Assembly (NCBI RefSeq): GCF_006442545.2
Contig: NZ_CP083952.1
Span: forward strand, 6,301,501-6,365,500
DNA length: 64,000 nucleotides
Origin: Mesorhizobium sp. B2-1-8
GTDB taxonomy: Bacteria; Pseudomonadota; Alphaproteobacteria; Rhizobiales; Rhizobiaceae
Direction of reading: 5' to 3'
How positions within the stretch are numbered: position 1 is the first letter of the stretch; each line of letters begins with the position of its first letter. This document shows, piece by piece, positions 18,097 to 26,935 of this stretch. Made by a program: the position numbers and the translations under genes. The notes below the pieces were generated by a model. It searched no databases. It worked only from the letters and a program-made list of their open reading frames with translations, and was not told the DNA's origin.

Positions 18097-19362
18097 TCAG
18101 TGCGCCGGCAAATGGACCGAGAAGGCGGCGCCCTTGCCGACCTCGGACCTGATCGTCAGCCTGGCGTTGTGACGCGTCAGGATGTGCTTGACGATCGACA
18201 GGCCAAGACCCGTGCCTTTCTGCGTGCGGCTGGTCTCGACATCGATGCGATAGAAGCGCTCGGTGATGCGCGGGATATGCTCCTCGGGAATGCCGGGGCC
18301 AAAATCCCTGATCGTCACGTCGATGCCCGGTTCGGCACCATCTTCGCCGCGCGCGATCGACACCACAACCCGCCCGCCCGACTGGCCGTATTTGCAGGCA
18401 TTTTCCAAAAGGTTCTCGAACACCTGGAACAGCTCGTCGCGATCGCCCGGCACATCGAGCGACCCCTCGGCGAAATCGCGCTCGATGACGACATTGTTTT
18501 CCCGGGCGAGCGGTCCGAGCGAATCGATGACGCCGTCCACGGTCTGGCGCAGATCGACTTCGGTTCCCGGCTTCAGATAGGGCTTCATCTCCAGCCGCGA
18601 CAGCGACAGCAGGTCATCGATCAGGCGCGCCATGCGGCCGGTCTGGTTCTGCATGATCTGGAGGAACTGCTCGCGCGCCGCCGGATCGTTGCGGGCCGGT
18701 CCGCGCAGCGTTTCGATGAAGCCCGCGATCGAAGCCAGCGGGGTGCGCAACTCATGACTGGCATTGGCGATGAAGTCCGCGCGCATGCGGTCTATGCGCC
18801 GCGCCTCGCTCTGGTCCTTGAAGACCAGCACATAGAGGTCGGTGCCATGCCCGACCGAGGACGCGCTGACCCGGTAGGCCCGTTCGACGGGCAGTTTCTC
18901 TGTGTAGTCGACAACATCCGAGGCGACGGTGCCCGACAGGACACTGTCCAGCAGCGCCTGCATTTCCGGCGCCCGGAATTTCAGCGGCAGCGATATGCCG
19001 GGCGCGATGCCGCCAAAGGCGGCAAAGGCGGCGGCGTTGGCGTGGACGATGGTGGCGGCATGGTCGAAGATGATCAGCGGATCGGCGACGGCGGCCGCCA
19101 GATATTCGCCGGACAGGCGCAGCAAGCCCACCGCCTCGATTGCCACAGCGCCCTCGGCGGAATGGCGCGCACCCGCCACCGGCAATATTGCCGCCGCCAG
19201 CAGCAGGAGCAGCGCCGGTACCAGCACGTAGGCGGAAATACCCGCGAAGCCATAGGTGATCAGGACCGCCAGGACACCGGCCGCGAGCAGCCAGCGGCTG
19301 TTCCACAGCCGGCCGGCGATCGCTTGCCCCGTGCTTTTCTGCTCCGCGCCCAGGTCAGTCAT
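18097..19362 (-). CDS. phoR: Phosphate regulon sensor histidine kinase PhoR
   Basis: A 421-residue kinase with a hydrophobic N-terminal region (residues ~24-62, two membrane segments), a PAS domain, then a HisKA domain with phospho-acceptor H203 in 'NASHELRTPLASIAGF'. A HATPase domain follows with N ('ENLLENACKYG'), G1 ('DFGPGIPEEH'), F ('ITERFYRID') and G2 ('GTGLGLSIVKHI') boxes. In low phosphate PhoR phosphorylates PhoB. phoU lies 116 bases downstream, and the divergent neighbour is ppk2, so this is a phosphate-related block. Confidence 0.92.
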   Translation of the reverse strand: MTDLGAEQKSTGQAIAGRLWNSRWLLAAGVLAVLITYGFAGISAYVLVPALLLLLAAAILPVAGARHSAEGAVAIEAVGLLRLSGEYLAAAVADPLIIFDHAATIVHANAAAFAAFGGIAPGISLPLKFRAPEMQALLDSVLSGTVASDVVDYTEKLPVERAYRVSASSVGHGTDLYVLVFKDQSEARRIDRMRADFIANASHELRTPLASIAGFIETLRGPARNDPAAREQFLQIMQNQTGRMARLIDDLLSLSRLEMKPYLKPGTEVDLRQTVDGVIDSLGPLARENNVVIERDFAEGSLDVPGDRDELFQVFENLLENACKYGQSGGRVVVSIARGEDGAEPGIDVTIRDFGPGIPEEHIPRITERFYRIDVETSRTQKGTGLGLSIVKHILTRHNARLTIRSEVGKGAAFSVHLPAH

Positions 19363-19429
19363 TCGCGCGCCCAGCCTCCACCGGTCACACGGCGGCGAAA
19401 ACTTCCGCTGGACCGCAAATCAAAAGTGC

Positions 19430-19471
19430 TACAGCGTCCTTCGCGTGTCCAAATGGACGCGCGGCGCTGTA
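19430..19471. repeat. Palindromic element in the phoR/ppk2 intergenic region
   Basis: Outer arms TACAGCG (19430-19436) and CGCTGTA (19465-19471) enclose a second stem CGCGTGTCC (19442-19450) with GGACGCGCG (19455-19463, one wobble) and an AAAT loop. It resembles an intergenic palindrome repeated in rhizobial genomes (recollection). No match to a Pho box was evident in the 156-bp gap. Confidence 0.6.
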
Positions 19472-19518
19472 ATGGCTCCCAATAGCATGAGTCCAGACAC
19501 TTAAAAGGGTTCGTCTGC

Positions 19519-20424
19519 ATGAATAAGGCCAAGGAAAACTCCGCCACGCCAACAGGTCCGCTGAAAATCCGGATCGGCGGCAAGGAACGGGAGTTCGACA
19601 TCGAGAATCCCGAGCTTCCGGACTGGGTCGAGGAGAACAAGCTGGCCGCGGGCGGGTATCCCTACGACAAGAAGATGAAAAACGAGGAGTATGACGAAAC
19701 GCTCGAGCATTTGCAGATCGAGCTGGTCAAGGCGCAAGCGTGGCTGCAGGCGACCGGCAAGCGGGTGATGGCGCTGTTCGAGGGGCGTGACGCCGCCGGC
19801 AAGGGCGGCACGATCTTCGTGCTGCGCCAGTACCTCAACCCGCGCACGGCGCGCAACGTCGCGCTGACCAAGCCGACCCCGACGGAGTTGGGGCAATGGT
19901 ATTACCAGCGCTATGCCGATCATTTCCCGACGTCGGGCGAATTCGTCACCTTCGACCGCTCCTGGTACAACCGCGCCGGCGTCGAGCCGGTGATGGGTTT
20001 TTGCACCCCCGAACAGCACGAGAAGTTTCTCGACGAGACGCCGCATTTCGAACGAATGATCGTCAATGACGGCATGCATTTCTTCAAATTCTGGCTGAAC
20101 ATCGGCCAGGAGACGCAGCTCGAGCGCTTTCACGATCGCCGCTACAGCCCCCTGAAGAGCTGGAAGTTCTCGCCGATCGACATTGCCGGCATCACCAAGT
20201 GGGACGATTACACCAAGGCGCGCGACAGCATGCTCGAGCACACCCACAAGGAGTTCGCGCCATGGATCATCGTGCGGGCCAACGACAAGCGCCGCGCGCG
20301 GCTGGCGGTGATGCGTCGCATCCTCCTGTCGCTGCCCTATGAGGGGCGCGATCTCGATGTCATCGGCAAGGAAGACAGGAAGATCATCGGCGAGGGACCA
20401 TCATTCCTCGGCAAGCAGGACTGA
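19519..20424 (+). CDS. ppk2: Polyphosphate kinase 2
   Basis: A 301-residue PPK2-family enzyme: Walker [10 protein letters not shown] (residues 89-97), the lid/Walker B region '[18 protein letters not shown]', and '[17 protein letters not shown]' and '[19 protein letters not shown]'. These enzymes use polyphosphate to phosphorylate nucleotides (ADP or GDP) or run in reverse. The single-domain length fits the class I PPK2 group. It is divergent from phoR, and no strong ribosome site is visible beyond AAAAGGG about a dozen bases upstream. Confidence 0.93.
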   Translation: MNKAKENSATPTGPLKIRIGGKEREFDIENPELPDWVEENKLAAGGYPYDKKMKNEEYDETLEHLQIELVKAQAWLQATGKRVMALFEGRDAAGKGGTIFVLRQYLNPRTARNVALTKPTPTELGQWYYQRYADHFPTSGEFVTFDRSWYNRAGVEPVMGFCTPEQHEKFLDETPHFERMIVNDGMHFFKFWLNIGQETQLERFHDRRYSPLKSWKFSPIDIAGITKWDDYTKARDSMLEHTHKEFAPWIIVRANDKRRARLAVMRRILLSLPYEGRDLDVIGKEDRKIIGEGPSFLGKQD

Positions 20425-20487
20425 CGCTTTTGGTGCCGCGCAGCCAAAGGGAGCGCGGCGCAATTTGATAGACGCACTACCGATTCA

Positions 20488-20514
20488 GGTTTCAGGCCGA
20501 TTCGACCTGAAACC
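20488..20514. terminator. Hairpin between convergent ppk2 and crotonase genes
   Basis: GGTTTCAGG (20488-20496) pairs perfectly with CCTGAAACC (20506-20514) around a nine-base loop. There is no long T-run, so termination would be weak or bidirectional. The other 70 bases of this gap show nothing further. Confidence 0.5.
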
Positions 20515-20522
20515 ATCCGACT

Positions 20523-21272
20523 CTAGGCCGCCAGGCGCGCGATCCGCTGCAACCGTCGCAGCGTCGCGTCGTCTTGCAGCGCCTGCTTGAACAGCGATAT
20601 CTCCTCATCGATGCGCTCGCAAAGTGCCGTGGTGTTGCCCTTGAGCAGGCCGCGCGTCTGCAGCAACGCCGCAACCGGCTTTTTGACGAGCTGCCTGGCC
20701 CGGCCGAGCGTCGCCTCCTCGACGCTGCCCTCCGGGACGATCTCGGCGACGAGGCCGAGCGCCCTGGCGTCCTCGGCACGAAGCGTGTCGCCGAGGCAGA
20801 AGAAGCGGAAAGCGCCGGCATAGCCGAGCTTCTGCGGCGCCAGGATGCTGGTCGCCGCGTCCGGCACAAGGCCGAAATCGACGAACGGCACCCGGAACGT
20901 GCTTTTTTCCGACGCGATCACCATGTCGCAATGGAACAGGATGGTGCAGCCGACGCCGACGGCATCGCCGTCGACACAGGCCAGGATGGGCTTTGGAAAC
21001 GTCGCCAGCATGCGGAACATGTCGGTGACGGCGGCGATCAGCTTCTGATGCTTGGTGGCATCCAGGAATTCGGAAAAGTCGCCGCCAAGACAGAAGCAGC
21101 CCGCCAGGCCGCGCAGCACGACGACCCGCACCTCGTCGTTCTCGGCGGCCTCGTGGAACGTCCTGGCAAGGCTCTCATAGGCCCGTCTGTCGAGCACCGG
21201 CCGGCCGTCATTCGACGATACGGTGACGATCAGCGCGTGGTTGCGCAGTTCAGGCTGCGGATGCGCGTTCAT
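20523..21272 (-). CDS. Crotonase-family protein coupled to luxI (enoyl-CoA isomerase-like)
   Basis: A 249-residue protein whose ATG (21272) overlaps the luxI stop in an ATGA, so the two are translationally coupled. It has the crotonase CoA/oxyanion elements 'GCFCLGGDFSEF' and 'DGDAVGVGCTILFHCD'. Both hydratase glutamates are missing: T110 replaces the first (GGGCE-type) and F130 the second (PE). D138 in 'FGLVPDAATS' sits where PaaG-type isomerases and 4-chlorobenzoyl-CoA dehalogenase have their catalytic aspartate. I infer an isomerase-like enzyme that shifts a double bond in an acyl-CoA/ACP, perhaps shaping the acyl chain LuxI uses. Substrate and role are unproven. Confidence 0.8.
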   Translation of the reverse strand: MNAHPQPELRNHALIVTVSSNDGRPVLDRRAYESLARTFHEAAENDEVRVVVLRGLAGCFCLGGDFSEFLDATKHQKLIAAVTDMFRMLATFPKPILACVDGDAVGVGCTILFHCDMVIASEKSTFRVPFVDFGLVPDAATSILAPQKLGYAGAFRFFCLGDTLRAEDARALGLVAEIVPEGSVEEATLGRARQLVKKPVAALLQTRGLLKGNTTALCERIDEEISLFKQALQDDATLRRLQRIARLAA

Positions 21273-21907
21273 GACGCCCTCCTTTGGCCGAACATGTCGG
21301 GATATCCCCTGGCCAGGACGGGTGCATGATGTTTGCGGCGCGAACGCACCACGTCCAGCGTGTGCTCGTTGAAGGTGAGCAGCGTCGCCACGACCTGCTG
21401 GTTGCCATAGGTGCGCTGATAGCCCAGCGGCGTCGCCAGGAAGTGCAACTGCAGTGCGCGCAGCACCCACATCGGCTCGAACTCGATGATCACCTTGTCG
21501 ACGCCGCGCTTCAGACCCCACTCGACGAAACCGGCTATCAATTCCGTGCCGACGGTCGAGACGCCGCGCCGGCCATCGCGAAAACCCGGAGCCACCGCAT
21601 AGCGGGTCAACTCCCAGATGTTGGGACCCGCCGGCGGCGTTCCTTCGGAGAGATCGGTCAACACCTCGGTCAAGAGATGCGGCCGCGTGGTCGGCAACAT
21701 CCGCTGATAACCCGCGACTTCATTGCCCCTGATGACGATCTGATGCACCGCCTCGTCATGATCGAACTGGTCGACCTCGAACCCGTCGGGGCGACGCAGG
21801 TCCTCCCATCCCATTTCCTCGACGAATATCCGATAGCGCAGCCGATGGACGGCCTCCCAGAGGTCGGGGCGTTCCATCAATTCTTTGGTCGAAAGACAAA
21901 AAAGCAT
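21269..21907 (-). CDS. LuxI-family acyl-homoserine-lactone synthase
   Basis: A 212-residue autoinducer synthase. The family's invariant positions are all filled: R24, F28, W34, D46, D49, R69, E99 and R102 ('RYRIFVEEMGW', 'DQFD', 'YQRML', 'WELTRYAV'). It makes an N-acyl-homoserine lactone (or a related signal) from S-adenosylmethionine and an acyl donor in the cytoplasm. It lies 98 bases downstream of luxR on the same strand and overlaps the crotonase gene by four bases. The acyl chain cannot be read from sequence. Confidence 0.93.
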   Translation of the reverse strand: MLFCLSTKELMERPDLWEAVHRLRYRIFVEEMGWEDLRRPDGFEVDQFDHDEAVHQIVIRGNEVAGYQRMLPTTRPHLLTEVLTDLSEGTPPAGPNIWELTRYAVAPGFRDGRRGVSTVGTELIAGFVEWGLKRGVDKVIIEFEPMWVLRALQLHFLATPLGYQRTYGNQQVVATLLTFNEHTLDVVRSRRKHHAPVLARGYPDMFGQRRAS

Positions 21908-21963
21908 TCCGTAGTCTCCTGTGTTTCAGGGGAAGATACGGCCGTGCTTCGATGCGAAAATTG

Positions 21964-21973
21964 CGTGATCACG
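21964..21973. promoter_or_regulatory. Candidate LuxR-binding palindrome upstream of luxI
   Basis: CGTGATCACG is a perfect 10-bp palindrome in the luxR-luxI gap, 57 bases before the luxI start. Read on the minus strand it lies within CT-N12-AA, close to the CT-N12-AG lux-box pattern. It is a good candidate for autoinduction of luxI-crotonase; inference only. Confidence 0.45.
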
Positions 21974-22005
21974 TAGGCGAGAAGTTCTAGGCCGGCACGG
22001 CCGAC

Positions 22006-22737
22006 CTAGCTAATGTATCCCCGCCTTATCGCCTCGGCGACTGCCTGCACCCGGTTGACGGCACCGAGTTTGCTTTTGGCGTTAAGAAGATGTTTCTCCG
22101 ACGTGTGTTCGGAGATGCCGAGGATTTGCGAAATCTCCCATTCGGACTTGCCGACGGCGGCCCATTGCAGGCACTCGCGTTCGCGCGGCGTCAGTTCGAT
22201 GTGATCGATGGTCGTGGCCGCCATGGTGTGGAGTTGCATGGCGCGGCCAACGGCATAGGTCGAGACCAGCGAGACCAGGCCGAACTCGGCCGCCGACAGT
22301 TCCACGGCCTCGCCACCCAGCGACACCATGACGATTTCGCCGTCGAGCGTGATCAGCGGAAAGGCCAGCCCATCGCGAAGCTTGAAGGCGCCGGCGTCGC
22401 CCATCACTTCGCCACTGCCCTTGTCGATGCGAAGCCCCTGGGCGGCTTCCCGCCACTGGAACGGCGCCTGCAGCTGTTTCATGTGACTGACGACGGGATC
22501 GTGATCGACATAGTTGCGCGTCACATAGCGCTCGAGCCATTCGACCGGCCAGTCGCAAAGCAGCACATGCTGCTTTTGCTGACCCGTGGGCGTGCGCGGC
22601 TTCGGAACGGTTCCGGCCATCAGCGCGGTCAGGCCGAACTCCGATGTTACGCCCAACAGTTTCTCGCAGACCGCGGCCGCCGTTGCGGCGTGCTGCAGCT
22701 GGTCTATGTATTCCAGCGTCCGATCGAACTGACCCAT
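22006..22737 (-). CDS. LuxR-family quorum-sensing regulator
   Basis: A 243-residue protein with an N-terminal autoinducer-binding domain; W67, Y71, D80 and W95 correspond to the acyl-homoserine-lactone contacts W57, Y61, D70 and W85 of TraR. The C-terminal LuxR helix-turn-helix (about 180-240) reads 'LTPRERECLQWAAVGKSEWEISQILGISEHT' in two adjoining parts. It is the cognate receptor for the downstream LuxI product. Its stop lies within a 10-bp inverted repeat (21987-22009) that could be a weak terminator. Confidence 0.92.
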   Translation of the reverse strand: MGQFDRTLEYIDQLQHAATAAAVCEKLLGVTSEFGLTALMAGTVPKPRTPTGQQKQHVLLCDWPVEWLERYVTRNYVDHDPVVSHMKQLQAPFQWREAAQGLRIDKGSGEVMGDAGAFKLRDGLAFPLITLDGEIVMVSLGGEAVELSAAEFGLVSLVSTYAVGRAMQLHTMAATTIDHIELTPRERECLQWAAVGKSEWEISQILGISEHTSEKHLLNAKSKLGAVNRVQAVAEAIRRGYIS

Positions 22738-22850
22738 CGCAACATCAACCCCATGTTGCCTTATGCATTAAAGTCCATGGTCCACGCCTTGCCGGCACTT
22801 CGCCACCGACCAAGAATTGCAAAGCGCCCGCTTCCGGTTGTGGTTCTCGA

Positions 22851-22869
22851 CCCTGGTACCCCACCAGGG
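22851..22869. promoter_or_regulatory. Candidate lux-box-like inverted repeat between luxR and a binding-protein gene
   Basis: CCCTGGT-ACCCC-ACCAGGG has perfect 7-bp arms over 19 bases, with CT-N11-AG spacing close to a lux box (CT-N12-AG). It lies about 114 bases before luxR and 110 bases before the solute-binding-protein start, so it could serve either promoter. The rest of the 241-bp gap shows no gene. Confidence 0.42.
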
Positions 22870-22978
22870 CAGCCACCGCTGTTTGCAAACCCACCGAACC
22901 ATATCCTGAAATCGAAGCGTTGAAATCAAAAAGCATTGTGCCTGTACCATTTTCGTACCAAAACCGGCACGAGAACGA

Positions 22979-23848
22979 GTGCGGCGGAGTTCTATCTTGG
23001 CGTTCCAATGGAGGTTCCAGGTCCTGGCAGGGGCGCTCATCGCGGCCCTGGCTTGGGTTCCCGGAGCGCGCGCGGCGGAGCCGCAGGTACCGGTGCTATG
23101 GGACGCCAAGGAGCGGCTGCCCAAGCCGGACCTTTCGGCACTGCCGCGGCTGCGGTTCCTGACGACCACGGATTTTCCGCCCTTCAATTTCCTCGACGGT
23201 GCGGGAAAGCTGTCCGGTTTCCATATCGACATGGCGCGCGCCATCTGCGCGGAACTCGGCATCGTCGACAAATGCCAGATCCAAGCCTTGCCGTGGGCGG
23301 AGCTTCAAGGCGCGCTCGAGAAAGGCGAAGGCGAAGCGATCATCGCCGGCATTGCCGCAACGCCGCAGTCACGCCAGACATACGCCTTCTCGCGCGCCTA
23401 CCTGCAGTTTCCGGCACGCTTCATCATGCCCAAGAACAAGGCGCTGGCGGAACCGATCTTCGACAAATTGCGCAGTAAGCGCGTCGGCGTGATATCAGGC
23501 TCAGCGCATGAACGCATGCTGCGCGACTATTTCAGCACGGTCCAGGTCGTCCCCTTCGACGGGCCGGAAGCGCTCTACGGCGACCTCAAGGCTGGCAAGA
23601 TCGACGCGGCCTTCGGCGACGGCATGCGCTTCGCCTTCTGGCTCGGCGGCTCCGATGCGGCCGGCTGCTGCCGCTTTGCCGGCGGCCCCTACCTGGCGCC
23701 CGAATATCTGGGCACCGGCATGGCAATCGCCACGCGCGCCGACAATCCGGCGCTGGCCGCAGCACTCGACTACGCATTGCAGGAGATTTCGATGAAAGGC
23801 ACTTTCGCCGAATTCTACCTGCGCTATTTCCCGGTCAGTTTTTTCTGA
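22979..23848 (+). CDS. ABC transporter substrate-binding protein, amino-acid (family 3) type
   Basis: A 289-residue protein with a signal peptide ('VLAGALIAALAWVPGARA|AEP') and a family 3 solute-binding fold: 'LTTTDFPPFNFLDGAGKLSGFHIDMARAI', 'IAGIAATPQSRQTYAFS' and 'GKIDAAFGDGMRFAFWLGG'. The start is a GTG at 22979. Family members bind polar amino acids or related ligands for import or signalling. No permease or ATPase gene is next to it, so it may work with a distant transporter or as an orphan receptor. It is divergent from luxR with a lux-box-like dyad between. A perfect 20-bp direct repeat covers its 3' end. Confidence 0.85.
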   Translation: MRRSSILAFQWRFQVLAGALIAALAWVPGARAAEPQVPVLWDAKERLPKPDLSALPRLRFLTTTDFPPFNFLDGAGKLSGFHIDMARAICAELGIVDKCQIQALPWAELQGALEKGEGEAIIAGIAATPQSRQTYAFSRAYLQFPARFIMPKNKALAEPIFDKLRSKRVGVISGSAHERMLRDYFSTVQVVPFDGPEALYGDLKAGKIDAAFGDGMRFAFWLGGSDAAGCCRFAGGPYLAPEYLGTGMAIATRADNPALAAALDYALQEISMKGTFAEFYLRYFPVSFF

Positions 23849-23873
23849 TCCGGTCCCGGTCAGTTTTTTCTGA
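23829..23873. repeat. 20-bp direct repeat spanning a stop codon
   Basis: TCCCGGTCAGTTTTTTCTGA occurs at 23829-23848 and again at 23854-23873. The first copy contains the last codons and TGA stop of the binding-protein gene; the second repeats them five bases later. It looks like a recent short tandem duplication. The T-rich tract may also help end transcription. Confidence 0.85.
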
Positions 23874-23891
23874 GTCGGCGTAACGCTCTCT

Positions 23892-24305
23892 TCAGGTGAG
23901 CGTGCGAAGCCTTGCCTTGGCCGCACGGCCGATGGCCGCCACGGTCAACGTGTCGAGATCGAGCTGACGGCGGATCAGTTGCAGCACGCGCACCTCTTCC
24001 ATCCGCATCTCCAGATCGACGGCGGCGACCTCGAAGGCGGCGGCGTAGGCGGTGTCGTGCAGCCGCTCCGGCAGCCCCTCCGCAACCTGGGTCAGGACCC
24101 CCTCCAGCCCACCCTCTTCCTGCAGCATCTTTTGGCAGGCCTGGGCCACGGAAACCAGCCGGTCCTGCCTGAAATCCTCGAACACCGGCCACGAGCGGAC
24201 GACCTCGCCGATCCTGGCCAGTTCGATGTCGGTCATGTCCCGGTCTGAGGCCGATGTGATGACCATCAGATAGATCAGGGCTTCATGTGGGGTCGGCGAC
24301 GGCAT
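23892..24305 (-). CDS. TerB-family (tellurite resistance/DjlA-like) protein
   Basis: A 137-residue helical protein with the TerB-like pattern: 'HEALIYLMVITSASDRDMTDIELARIGEVV' at the N-terminus and 'AAFEVAAVDLEMRMEEVRVLQLIRRQLDLD' at the C-terminus (acidic 'DxE' residues on two paired helices, thought to bind metal). No other ter genes are nearby, so a tellurite role is not implied; stand-alone TerB-like proteins have no settled function. Convergent with the binding-protein gene. Confidence 0.8.
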   Translation of the reverse strand: MPSPTPHEALIYLMVITSASDRDMTDIELARIGEVVRSWPVFEDFRQDRLVSVAQACQKMLQEEGGLEGVLTQVAEGLPERLHDTAYAAAFEVAAVDLEMRMEEVRVLQLIRRQLDLDTLTVAAIGRAAKARLRTLT

Positions 24306-24462
24306 TCTTTACTCCTTGACGGGCGCCGAAGGTAGGAAGGGGAGCCCGAGGCCGCAAGGAAAAAGCGCCCCACGCGTTGACGCTCCGGCCATGCGCGCCT
24401 AGAGACCGGTTGAAAATCGACACTTGCAGCCAGAACGGCGAATAATTTTGGAAAACAGGACC

Positions 24463-26109
24463 ATGGCGGGATCAAACATCATCGATCTCAATCCCGAACT
24501 GCTGACGGCTGCGGCCGAGAGCAAGGCATGGCCGTTCGAGGAAGCCAAAAAGATCATCGAGCGCTACAAGGGCGCCGACTTTCCCAAAACGATCCTGTTC
24601 GAAACCGGCTATGGACCGTCGGGCCTGCCGCATATCGGCACGTTCGGCGAAGTGGCGCGCACCTCGATGGTGCGCCATGCGTTCCGCGTGCTGACGCGGG
24701 ACAAGGTCGCGACCAAGCTGCTGTGCTTTTCCGACGACATGGACGGCATGCGCAAGATACCCGACAGCGTGCCGGATCGCGCAGCGCTCGAGCCGTATCT
24801 GCACAAGCCGCTGTCGTCGGTGCCCAACCCCTTCGGCGGCGACTATGCGAGCTTCGCCGACCACAACAATGCGATGCTCTGCCGCTTCCTCGACACGTTC
24901 GGCTTCGACTACGAGTTCGCCAGCGCGACGCAGTACTACAAGGCCGGCCGCTTCGATGCGATGCTGTTGCGCACCGCCGAACGCTACGACCAGATCATGG
25001 CGGTCATGCTGCCGACGCTCGGACCTGAGCGGCAGGCGACCTACAGCCCCTTCCTGCCTATCTCGCCGAAGAGCGGGCGCGTGCTTTACGTTCCCATGAA
25101 AAATGTGGACGCCAAGGCCGGCACCATCACCTTCGACGATGAAGGCACCGAAACCACGCTGCCGGTCACCGGTGGCCGGGTGAAGCTGCAGTGGAAGCCG
25201 GATTTCGGCATGCGCTGGGCGGCGCTCGGCGTCGACTTCGAGATGTTCGGCAAGGACCACCAGACCAATGCGGTGGTCTATGACCGCATCTGCAACATCC
25301 TGGGCGGGCGGGCGCCGGACCATTTCGTCTACGAGCTGTTCCTCGACGAGAACGGCCAGAAGATTTCCAAGTCGAAGGGCAATGGCCTGACCATCGACGA
25401 ATGGCTGGCCTATGCACCGACCGAGAGCCTAGGGCTCTACATGTACCAGCGGCCGCGGCAGGCCAAGAAACTGTATTTCGACGTCATACCGCGGGCGGTG
25501 GACGAATATTACACCTTCCTCGCCGCCTATCCCCGTCAGGACTGGAAGGAGCGGCTGGGCAACCCGGTCTGGCATATGCATGACGGCAATCCGCCCGCCA
25601 TCGACATGCCGGTGCCGTTCTCGCTGCTGCTCAACCTGGTCAGTGCCTCCAATGCGCAAAACAAGGACGTGCTGTGGGGCTTCATCTCGCGCCATGTGCA
25701 GGGCGTGACGCCGGCCACCCATCCCGAGCTCGACCGGCTGACGGCCTATGCGATCCGCTATTTCGACGATTTCGTGAAGCCGACGAAGACCTTTCGACCG
25801 GCCGACGAGGTCGAGCGCGAAGCACTGGTGGCTCTCGACAAGGCACTTGGCGACTTGCCAGCGGGCGCCAGCGGCGAGGCGATCCAAAGCGCTTCGCTCA
25901 ACGTGGCGCGCAAGATCGAACGCTATCAGGATCATTCCAAGCAGAGTCCGGAAGGTGGCCCCGGCGTTTCAGGCGCCTTCTTCCAGATGATCTATCAAGT
26001 GCTGATCGGTCAGGAACGCGGCCCACGCTTCGGATCCTTCGCCGCCCTCTACGGCGTCGCCGAAACCCGCTCGCTCATTCAGAAGGCGTTGGCTGGTCAG
26101 CTGGCTTGA
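24463..26109 (+). CDS. lysS: Lysine--tRNA ligase, class I
   Basis: A 548-residue class I aminoacyl-tRNA synthetase (archaeal-type LysK), the form used by many alphaproteobacteria in place of the class II enzyme. The HIGH-type motif is PHIGT (residues 56-60) and the KMSKS-type motif is KISKSKG (300-306). A C-terminal helical anticodon-binding part follows. The start is ATG 24463, eight bases after AGGA at the end of the 157-bp gap; a short upstream in-frame TTG is less likely. Its 3' end overlaps the convergent SNase-like gene by 35 bases. Confidence 0.95.
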   Translation: MAGSNIIDLNPELLTAAAESKAWPFEEAKKIIERYKGADFPKTILFETGYGPSGLPHIGTFGEVARTSMVRHAFRVLTRDKVATKLLCFSDDMDGMRKIPDSVPDRAALEPYLHKPLSSVPNPFGGDYASFADHNNAMLCRFLDTFGFDYEFASATQYYKAGRFDAMLLRTAERYDQIMAVMLPTLGPERQATYSPFLPISPKSGRVLYVPMKNVDAKAGTITFDDEGTETTLPVTGGRVKLQWKPDFGMRWAALGVDFEMFGKDHQTNAVVYDRICNILGGRAPDHFVYELFLDENGQKISKSKGNGLTIDEWLAYAPTESLGLYMYQRPRQAKKLYFDVIPRAVDEYYTFLAAYPRQDWKERLGNPVWHMHDGNPPAIDMPVPFSLLLNLVSASNAQNKDVLWGFISRHVQGVTPATHPELDRLTAYAIRYFDDFVKPTKTFRPADEVEREALVALDKALGDLPAGASGEAIQSASLNVARKIERYQDHSKQSPEGGPGVSGAFFQMIYQVLIGQERGPRFGSFAALYGVAETRSLIQKALAGQLA

Positions 26110-26935
26110 GGACGCCGCCGTCCTCTTCCAGGATCGAACCCGGCGCCTGAGGCGCCGGGGCGGGCGCGGCCGGCACCGCCGAGATACCGGCAAGGTTCGG
26201 CGCCGGTCCGAAAATGCCTTTCTTCGCGCTCTGCGCCTTGTTGCCGGCCTCGACATAGGGCCCGCCCTTGGCGGCGCGCGCCCAGCCGTTTTCGACCAGC
26301 CATTGACCGACATCCAGCTTGCCGATCCGGCACTCCGCCGCGATCCGGTCGCGACCAGCTTCCGGCGGCACCGTGCAGGCCACGGCGCGGCCGCGCAGGA
26401 AGGCGCGGAAAGCCGTGCGAGCACGGATGCCGCACGGCCAGGATTTGCCGTCGGTGGTGCAGGTCTCGTCCTGCCCGACGACATCGATGCCGGAAACGGC
26501 GACCGAATAGCCTTTCGCCTCGATCAGGCCGGCAGCCGGCGCGACCGGCTGGAACAGCTTCGTGCCGTTCCAGTCGTCGGGCATCTTCGGCTTGGGCGGC
26601 ACGGCCAGCGCCAGCTTGCTCAACGGCTCGCGGGGCTCGACCCTCTCGAGCTCTCCGGCGGGCAGTTTCGGCGGCGCGACGACCTGCGGATCGATCGCCC
26701 TCGAATGCGCCGCAGGCTTTGGCGGCTGGGGAGCAGGTATGGCGGAGGTTGCAGGTTCTTCGGGCACCGTCCCGGTGTCAGCCTGCGGGATCGTATCGGC
26801 GCCGGGATCGATCTGATCCACCGCCACAGTGCTTGCGCTGCCTTTCAGCGTGCGTCCTCCGGCAACGACCAGCGCCGCCATCACCGGAACCATCAGAACC
26901 GCCAGGACCAGATGAGGAAGTCGCACCCGTTGCAC
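26075..26935 (-). CDS. Membrane-anchored SNase-like (thermonuclease family) protein, possibly inactive
   Basis: A 286-residue protein: N-terminal hydrophobic anchor ('[19 protein letters not shown]'), a Pro-rich linker to about residue 110, then an SNase-like domain ('[19 protein letters not shown]', '[16 protein letters not shown]', '[10 protein letters not shown]') and a Pro/Ala-rich tail. In the segment equivalent to the nuclease's 'DKYGR' it reads 'DRIAAEC', so the catalytic arginine seems to be missing; the domain also has four cysteines absent from classical SNase. A GTG start at 26935 directly follows the stop of the S24 regulator gene, suggesting coupled translation. Function unknown. 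Confidence 0.7.
   Translation of the reverse strand: MQRVRLPHLVLAVLMVPVMAALVVAGGRTLKGSASTVAVDQIDPGADTIPQADTGTVPEEPATSAIPAPQPPKPAAHSRAIDPQVVAPPKLPAGELERVEPREPLSKLALAVPPKPKMPDDWNGTKLFQPVAPAAGLIEAKGYSVAVSGIDVVGQDETCTTDGKSWPCGIRARTAFRAFLRGRAVACTVPPEAGRDRIAAECRIGKLDVGQWLVENGWARAAKGGPYVEAGNKAQSAKKGIFGPAPNLAGISAVPAAPAPAPQAPGSILEEDGGVLKPADQPTPSE

Noticed and set aside
21987..22009. Terminator at the luxR 3' end
   Set aside because: A 10-bp inverted repeat exists, but it overlaps the stop codon and has no T-run, so I only mention it under luxR.
22936..23478. Alternative 180-codon frame over the solute-binding-protein gene
   Set aside because: Out of frame with the clear signal peptide and family 3 binding motifs; Arg/Gly-rich shadow.
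26075..26109. Frameshift or assembly error at the lysS end because two genes overlap
   Set aside because: A 35-bp convergent overlap is compatible with both full-length proteins and needs no error.
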